This document shows, piece by piece, positions 59,871 to 64,000 of a DNA stretch of 64,000 nucleotides (the first letter of the stretch is position 1; every line of letters begins with the position of its first letter). Location: contig CBDFGC010000003.1 in the NCBI GenBank assembly GCA_965246935.1, positions 124,001-188,000 of the forward strand, written 5' to 3'. This DNA is from JAZKFT01 sp965246935. Its GTDB lineage: Bacteria > Bacteroidota > Bacteroidia > Chitinophagales > Chitinophagaceae. Below the pieces are notes generated by a model, which had not been told where the DNA came from, made no database searches, and saw nothing but the letters and a program-made list of their open reading frames with translations. Made by a program: the position numbers and the translations under genes.

Positions 59871-60926
59871 CTATCCTTGTGTTCTGTTTACATCAAAGCC
59901 GCCTTCGCCAATGCCGTATTTGCCGGTAGTGCCACACCACGGGCAGGTACTCATCGGCTCGTCGCCAATGCAGTGGATGCCACCGCACTGGCACATGGCC
60001 AGCCCGATGGGGTTGCCGCAGCAAGGGCAGTTGGCGCCACCCAATAATTCGTCCGTATTAATTGTTTGTGCCGTTGTGCTTTCGTCGCTTAATTCGTAGT
60101 ACGTATTATCTACCTGGTAGGCGCCAGCCAGTTTATAGGCCCTGGTTTGCATATCCGCAAAGCCGGAATCCATCAATGTTTTTTTATACTTCATCAGGTA
60201 CGGCCGCTTTGTGTTCTGGCATTTGGCACTCAGCACTACGTAATTATCATCCACCATGGCTGCCATTGCTGGCGCTGCTTTGGTAAGGTCAATTTTGGTG
60301 AGTGTATCGCCGCTATCCAGTTTGGCCATTTCAAAACCGGTGGAGTTGTTCTCCACACTTACACTGCTGGTTTTAATAGAATCTGTCACCCATTTAAAAA
60401 ACTGCTTATATGCATTGGTATTATTGTCTTTTAACAGGAGTACATGTTCGGTTAATTGGCCCAGCAGTTTTGTATTGGCTTCGGTGCCAAACGAGATGGC
60501 TACCAGGTTAGCCGTACGCTGCCAGTTCTGTTTCCATTCCTGAATTACTGCCGTTGTATCGTCGGTGGGTACGCCGTCGGTAAAAAGAAATACAATTGGC
60601 TTCCAGTCGCCCTTTTGTTCGTAGGTTGTTTTTACGATGTTTTTACGTAATTCAAACATCAGGTGGCCCAGCCCTTTGCTTAAGGAGGTGCCGCTGCCTA
60701 CGGGGAACCGGGGCGGGTAGAAATGAATAATTTCCTGTAGCGGCACTAATGTTTTAGCGCCGCCGGCAAATACAATAATACTTACCCAGGCCGTTTCAAT
60801 AGCATAGGGATCAGTCTTTAATTCCTTGATGATAGCGGCCATGCCTTCTTCTACAGCCAGCATAGGCTCGCCTACCATTGATTCCGACACATCAATTAAA
60901 AAATAAATGGGTAAGCGACGGCTCAT
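59871..60926 (-). CDS. terY: TerY-like vWA protein with C-terminal zinc ribbon
   Basis: A 351-residue protein (start at MSRRLPIYFLIDVSESMVGE, ATG complementary to 60924-60926). The vWA domain spans residues 1-200, with MIDAS residues DVSES, EKGDWKPIVFLFTDGVPTDD and LVAISFGTEANTKLLG. Residues about 215-300 are a spacer, and the end is a zinc ribbon: GGANCPCCGNPIGLAMCQCG and MSTCPWCGTTGKYGIGEGG. Note DVSES instead of DTSGS in the MIDAS, unlike the two paralogues upstream. It is the middle component of the kinase-phosphatase-TerY cluster. Confidence 0.88.
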   Translation of the reverse strand: MSRRLPIYFLIDVSESMVGEPMLAVEEGMAAIIKELKTDPYAIETAWVSIIVFAGGAKTLVPLQEIIHFYPPRFPVGSGTSLSKGLGHLMFELRKNIVKTTYEQKGDWKPIVFLFTDGVPTDDTTAVIQEWKQNWQRTANLVAISFGTEANTKLLGQLTEHVLLLKDNNTNAYKQFFKWVTDSIKTSSVSVENNSTGFEMAKLDSGDTLTKIDLTKAAPAMAAMVDDNYVVLSAKCQNTKRPYLMKYKKTLMDSGFADMQTRAYKLAGAYQVDNTYYELSDESTTAQTINTDELLGGANCPCCGNPIGLAMCQCGGIHCIGDEPMSTCPWCGTTGKYGIGEGGFDVNRTQG

Positions 60927-60964
60927 AGGGATGTTTTTTCTATTATTGTGAGGGCGCTCTGTTT

Positions 60965-61099
60965 TGTCATTGCGTCCGCTGCGGCGGATGCCCGTGGCAA
61001 TCCCCTGCACTATCAGGAAAATTAATTACTTCATATTATAATCTAAAATCAACACCCGGGAGATTGCTTCGTTGGGCAAGAACCCAACCTCGCAATGAC
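60965..61099. repeat. GTCATTGCG inverted repeat, copy 2
   Basis: GTCATTGCGTCCGCTGCGGC and its end CCTCGCAATGAC at 61088-61099 flank CCCGTGGCAATCCCC and GGGAGATTGCTTCGTTGGGC, matching the arms of the element at 53440-53525 with a longer middle. It is inserted between the zinc-ribbon TerY and the YggT-like gene. Confidence 0.65.
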
Positions 61100-61106
61100 G
61101 GGAAGA

Positions 61107-61364
61107 TTACCTTATCAAATTATTCAGTACCAACAATATTACCAGCAGTATAACCTGTGTCATATCAACCGATAAACCTGTGCCTACGGGAACAGGTTTT
61201 ACCATTGATTTCAACCCGTTAAACACCGGGTTAAATATTTTGCTAACAATATCAAATATACGCCGGTACTGCCCAACCAGCCTGCTGTTATAAGGTAGCA
61301 ATTTGGAGTAAAGGAATAATCCTATAATCAACAGGTTCAACAGAATTTTAATGAGTATGACCAT
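61107..61364 (-). CDS. YggT-like small membrane protein
   Basis: An 85-residue protein with two hydrophobic helices (residues 3-20, ILIKILLNLLIIGLFLYS, and 67-84, VDMTQVILLVILLVLNNLI). The loop NSRLVGQYRRIFDIVSKIFN followed by PVPVGTGLSVDMTQ resembles the YggT-family hydrophobic-helix-Pro-rich pattern. Sequence is short so the family call is moderate. It starts one base after the following TerY gene, tightly fitted in the cluster. Confidence 0.65.
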   Translation of the reverse strand: MVILIKILLNLLIIGLFLYSKLLPYNSRLVGQYRRIFDIVSKIFNPVFNGLKSMVKPVPVGTGLSVDMTQVILLVILLVLNNLIR

Positions 61365-61365
61365 G

Positions 61366-62001
61366 TTATATTACTAAATTTATCTCTGCCGGCGGGGGTG
61401 GCAGGGTTATGCTTTCACCAGTACCCTGGCTTTTATTGCCTTGCTCAATGGTATCGGATACCCATTTAAAAAAAGCTTTCAGCGTATTGATGTCTGCCGT
61501 ATCCAGGTGAACGACATTGTCTGTTAGTTCTTTTAGGGAAGTATCATCTGCCAGGTGGCCGGCTGCACAACCTACGATGGCGCCAAAGTTCAATGCTTTT
61601 ATTTTAGGCACCATTTCTTTGTACAGTTGCACATCCGAAGGCTTGCCATCAGTAAATAAAAACAGCAAGGGTTTCCAGTCGCCTTTCTGTTCGGCACTTC
61701 CTTTTCTTATTTCTTTGGTTACATGCAGGTGCAGTATTTCCAGTCCTTTGCCGGTATGCGTAGGGCCGCTTTGCGGGCAGGTAATTTCGGGTAGCTGAAA
61801 ACTAACCAGTTCGGTAAGCGGCACTATTTCTTTCACATCCCTGTCGAATGTAATCATGCTGATCCATAAGGAGTCCAGTGCCTGCGGATCGCTTCGCAAG
61901 GTATTGATCATTCCCGCAAGTGCATTGTTCAGCGCCTGGATGGGTTCGCCAAACATAGAGCCGGAGGTGTCTAATAAAAAATAAACGGGTAGTCGTCGCA
62001 T
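61366..62001 (-). CDS. terY: TerY-like vWA domain protein
   Basis: A 211-residue TerY-type von Willebrand A protein. The MIDAS is DTSGS in RRLPVYFLLDTSGSMFGEPI; SGPTHTGKGLEILHLH supplies the Thr, and AEQKGDWKPLLFLFTDGKPS the Asp. SIDVs: LNFGAIVGCAAGHLADDTSL. It ends TLPPPPAEINLVI, where the PPPPxEINxVV tail is a conserved end of TerY proteins. It lies one base before the YggT-like gene. Confidence 0.9.
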   Translation of the reverse strand: MRRLPVYFLLDTSGSMFGEPIQALNNALAGMINTLRSDPQALDSLWISMITFDRDVKEIVPLTELVSFQLPEITCPQSGPTHTGKGLEILHLHVTKEIRKGSAEQKGDWKPLLFLFTDGKPSDVQLYKEMVPKIKALNFGAIVGCAAGHLADDTSLKELTDNVVHLDTADINTLKAFFKWVSDTIEQGNKSQGTGESITLPPPPAEINLVI

Positions 62002-62080
62002 GGGGAATTGTAATTATTTGTCATGAGGGGTTGCCCGTTTCATGTTTCATATCCGCCGCGGCGGACTATGCTGGAAAATT

Positions 62081-62120
62081 GCTGCCCTCCCGTACAAACG
62101 GGACTTCGCTTCAGAGCGAC
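62081..62120. repeat. CCCGTACAAACGGGACTTCG repeat, copy 2
   Basis: CTGCCCTCCCGTACAAACGG GACTTCGCTTCAGAGCGAC matches 3692-3729 closely (CTCCCGTACGAACGGGACTT). It lies between two TerY genes and contains a small hairpin CCCGTACAAACGGG. Confidence 0.7.
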
Positions 62121-62136
62121 AATTTTTATAAACAAC

Positions 62137-62775
62137 CTACACTACAATATTTAATTCACTTGGCGGTGGTGGCAATTCGTCCAGCCCTTTTATTTCTTTG
62201 CCTGTGTCTTCTATACGGGTGCTGCTTACACCGATGGATGCCGTAACCCAGGTAAAAAATTTGGCAATGCTGTGGGTGTCAGCCGTATCGAGGCTTACTA
62301 CGTTGTCGGTAATTTGTTTAAGTACGCCGGTATCGGCTTTGCTACCCGCCGCACAGGCTACGGTGTAAGCTGTTTTCTGCTTTTTGAATTCGGCTAACCC
62401 GCTTTTCCAGTCATCGGTAGGTACGCCATCCGTCATGATAAAAACCAGCGGCTTCCAGTCGCCTTTTTGCGTAGTGGTTGTTTTAGCTACTTCGGTATCC
62501 ATTTTCTTGGCAACCAGTTGCAAAGCGGCACCGAGTACGGTGGTACCGGTGGCTTTCAAATCCACCATCTGAAAAGAGGCCAGGTCGGTTAATGGAATTA
62601 CCTGGGTGGCGGTGCTATCAAATGTAATGACGCTAATGTAAGCAGTCTCAATGGCCTGCGGGTTCTGGCGCAAGGAACTAATCATTACCTGCACACCATT
62701 TTTTACGGCTTCAATTGGTTCTCCGCTCATTGAGCCGGAGGTGTCGAGTAATAAATACACGGGTAATCTTCTCAT
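62137..62775 (-). CDS. terY: TerY-like vWA domain protein
   Basis: A 212-residue TerY protein, paralogous to the one at 61366-62001. The MIDAS is DTSGS in RRLPVYLLLDTSGSMSGEPI, the Thr lies in KATGTTVLGAALQLVAKKMD and the Asp in TQKGDWKPLVFIMTDGVPTD. It ends with LDELPPPPSELNIVV. It probably works with the kinase and PP2C gene downstream. The duplicate within 1 kb shows tandem expansion of the module. Confidence 0.92.
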   Translation of the reverse strand: MRRLPVYLLLDTSGSMSGEPIEAVKNGVQVMISSLRQNPQAIETAYISVITFDSTATQVIPLTDLASFQMVDLKATGTTVLGAALQLVAKKMDTEVAKTTTTQKGDWKPLVFIMTDGVPTDDWKSGLAEFKKQKTAYTVACAAGSKADTGVLKQITDNVVSLDTADTHSIAKFFTWVTASIGVSSTRIEDTGKEIKGLDELPPPPSELNIVV

Positions 62776-63015
62776 AAAAAAGCCCCCTGTCCCCCAACGG
62801 GGGGACTTAGTTTAATCTGCGTTATAAAATTAAAAATTCTTTTATACATAATTTTCATTGACTCTATTTGATATAACTAAAGCTGGTAAAACCTGACTCA
62901 TTTTAGGTAGGTTTTCCAAACTTATACTGTTTCTTTACCCCATTAAATTAAAAGGATGCTCCTGTTAGTTTCACTACTTAATTTAAGTTCCCCCGTTGGG
63001 GGACAGGGGGCTTTT
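62776..63015. repeat. Inverted repeat pair filling the spacer before the unknown 323-residue gene
   Basis: AAAAGCCCCCTGTCCCCCAA CGGGGGGACTTA at 62776-62810 and its reverse complement at 62984-63015 (TTAAGTTCCCCCGTTGGGGG onward) enclose 173 bases of AT-rich DNA. The right arm supplies the end of the 323-residue gene, including its stop codon. Confidence 0.8.
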
Positions 63016-63985
63016 ACAATCCATCCGTATTCAACATGGTTTTTAAAATATTTGCCTGTATATCGAAGTCATCATTCATAAAATCGAGACCATTTATTTT
63101 TTGGTAATAGTCATTCAGCAGCGCTTTTATTGCTACCGGTATGCCGGTTTTAATTTCGTCCATCCTGTTTTTCAGGGTTACATTTTTTTCCGACAATTCC
63201 CGTATTATTTTTTCCTGCTTCGATAGGGTGGGAACGTAGATACTTTCAATTTTTGCAAAATCAAGGTCTAAGAAAAGTTTTCGTTCATGGGAAAAAATGA
63301 AATAGTCGTCTGTTTTTTCCATCTTATACACTTCTATTTCCGATTCGCCACTTTTGAGGCCACAGATAAAAACGTTTTTGAATTCCTGCCTGCACTGCCA
63401 GCCTAATAATTTCTTCTCAACAATGCCATATCCGTTTTTATGAACTTCTGCCGAATCAAATTCGGTCAGCTCATAAAACAGTTCAGGCGAAATTTCGTGG
63501 AAAAATTCGGTTGCATATTGATCGCTGAAGGCACTGATATCTTTGGGAAAGGGTGGGAGGAAGGAGAAGTCGGACAGGTTTTGATATAGCTGATATAACG
63601 ATTTGTTGATAACTGCAGTACGGGCCTGTTTTGCATTTTCAAAATTTTCTTCTGTGCGTAGTGTTTCCCTGATTTTCTGTATCAGTTCCTCATTATAAAT
63701 AATTTCATCCTGAGCAATGCTTACATTTTTTTCATTGCCTTTTTTTATTTTCCGCAACAGTTCAATGACAGATTCCGTGTATTGCAGATGAAAAAGATCC
63801 AATTTATTAAGATCCAGATCGGGATTGTGTTCAAATAACTTTTGAATTACCTGTGTACGCACATAAATCTTATACACGGTTTCGTCTTCAAAAAACACTG
63901 ACAGCAGTTGCAGTTTGGTAATGATCCGGGTAGAATTATTAAATATGGTATTTCTGTTATCATCCATCATTCTTTCTTTTACCAC
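63014..63985 (-). CDS. Unknown coiled-coil protein next to the TerY cluster
   Basis: A 323-residue soluble protein I do not recognise. N-terminal region (TRIITKLQLLSVFFEDETVY then VYKIYVRTQVIQKLFEHNPD) is helical, then ENFENAKQARTAVINKSLYQ, and a beta-rich middle with NVFICGLKSGESEIEVYKME, followed by coiled-coil residues KIIRELSEKNVTLKNRMDEI. The start could be MVKERM or MMDDNR; the second is closer to the usual spacing. It is the first gene in the cluster's direction of transcription, so probably an upstream component. No close homologue can be named. Confidence 0.75.
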   Translation of the reverse strand: MVKERMMDDNRNTIFNNSTRIITKLQLLSVFFEDETVYKIYVRTQVIQKLFEHNPDLDLNKLDLFHLQYTESVIELLRKIKKGNEKNVSIAQDEIIYNEELIQKIRETLRTEENFENAKQARTAVINKSLYQLYQNLSDFSFLPPFPKDISAFSDQYATEFFHEISPELFYELTEFDSAEVHKNGYGIVEKKLLGWQCRQEFKNVFICGLKSGESEIEVYKMEKTDDYFIFSHERKLFLDLDFAKIESIYVPTLSKQEKIIRELSEKNVTLKNRMDEIKTGIPVAIKALLNDYYQKINGLDFMNDDFDIQANILKTMLNTDGL

Positions 63986-64000
63986 ATAGACACATTAGAT

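Noticed and set aside
1..64000. tRNA or rRNA genes
   Set aside because: No T-arm GGTTCGA-type motif with matching acceptor and anticodon arms, and no rRNA-like sequence, was found by eye; a covariance search would be decisive.

Overview
The window looks like a chromosomal segment of a Bacteroidota bacterium, most plausibly Chitinophagaceae. Evidence: a subtilisin with a type IX secretion C-terminal sorting domain, a TonB-dependent receptor paired with a DUF4249 lipoprotein, several families typical of this phylum (DUF3109, haem-binding-domain protein, GOB-like B3 beta-lactamase), hardly any Shine-Dalgarno sequences, and Bacteroidota-type TAnnTTTG -7 boxes. I saw no tRNA, rRNA or CRISPR array. 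Genus-level assignment is inference.

Layout. 1-15.4 kb is mostly housekeeping: PiT phosphate permease (cut by the window edge) with its PhoU-like partner, haem-binding protein, gpmI, nadC, a LutB-like iron-sulfur protein, DUF3109, a fasciclin protein, an ECF sigma/anti-sigma pair behind gcvH and a cyclophilin, then serS, fabG and a YjbR protein. 16.3-21.8 kb holds three secreted enzymes for rhamnogalacturonan-I/arabinan breakdown (GH43, CE12, GH105) without a SusC/SusD pair. 22.1-25.4 kb has a di-haem peroxidase, a thioesterase, a B3 metallo-beta-lactamase and a DUF6496 protein.

25.7-29.4 kb is a visibly AT-rich island on the minus strand with a tight three-gene operon: a HIT hydrolase with an N-terminal CxxC, a four-helix membrane protein, and an 821-residue protein joining PEP-synthase-like ATP-grasp modules to a MazG/PRA-PH nucleotide pyrophosphohydrolase. 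I do not recognise this combination; it is the best candidate for an undescribed system, possibly defensive. Next to it is a Schlafen/AlbA_2 ATPase-type gene broken by a frameshift in a T-run.

31.6-53.3 kb is a mix: a glycosidase-like lipoprotein, a decayed S9 peptidase tail, an OmpA-domain protein, a second phosphoglycerate mutase, YjbQ, the TonB receptor/DUF4249 pair, an IS200-type RAYT transposase flanked by its REP repeats, an amidase, the large T9SS protease, an MBL-fold hydrolase, a UvrD-type helicase, an Asp/Glu racemase, an M61 peptidase and a beta-propeller lipoprotein. 53.6-54.2 kb is a 5'-decayed AraC regulator.

54.6-64.0 kb is a tellurium-resistance-like TerY-P cluster, all on the minus strand: an unknown 323-residue protein, two TerY vWA proteins, a YggT-like protein, a third TerY with a zinc-ribbon tail, a PP2C phosphatase, a Ser/Thr kinase with zinc ribbon, TerC, and an ADP-ribosylglycohydrolase overlapping TerC. 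Vesicle- or envelope-stress signalling by reversible phosphorylation is the published prediction for such triads.

Intergenic DNA is rich in palindromic repeats. At least seven separate families are visible, including a RAYT-linked REP-doublet family at five sites, an 85-bp terminal-inverted-repeat element at two sites, and composite elements with 29-bp inverted ends upstream of the helicase.
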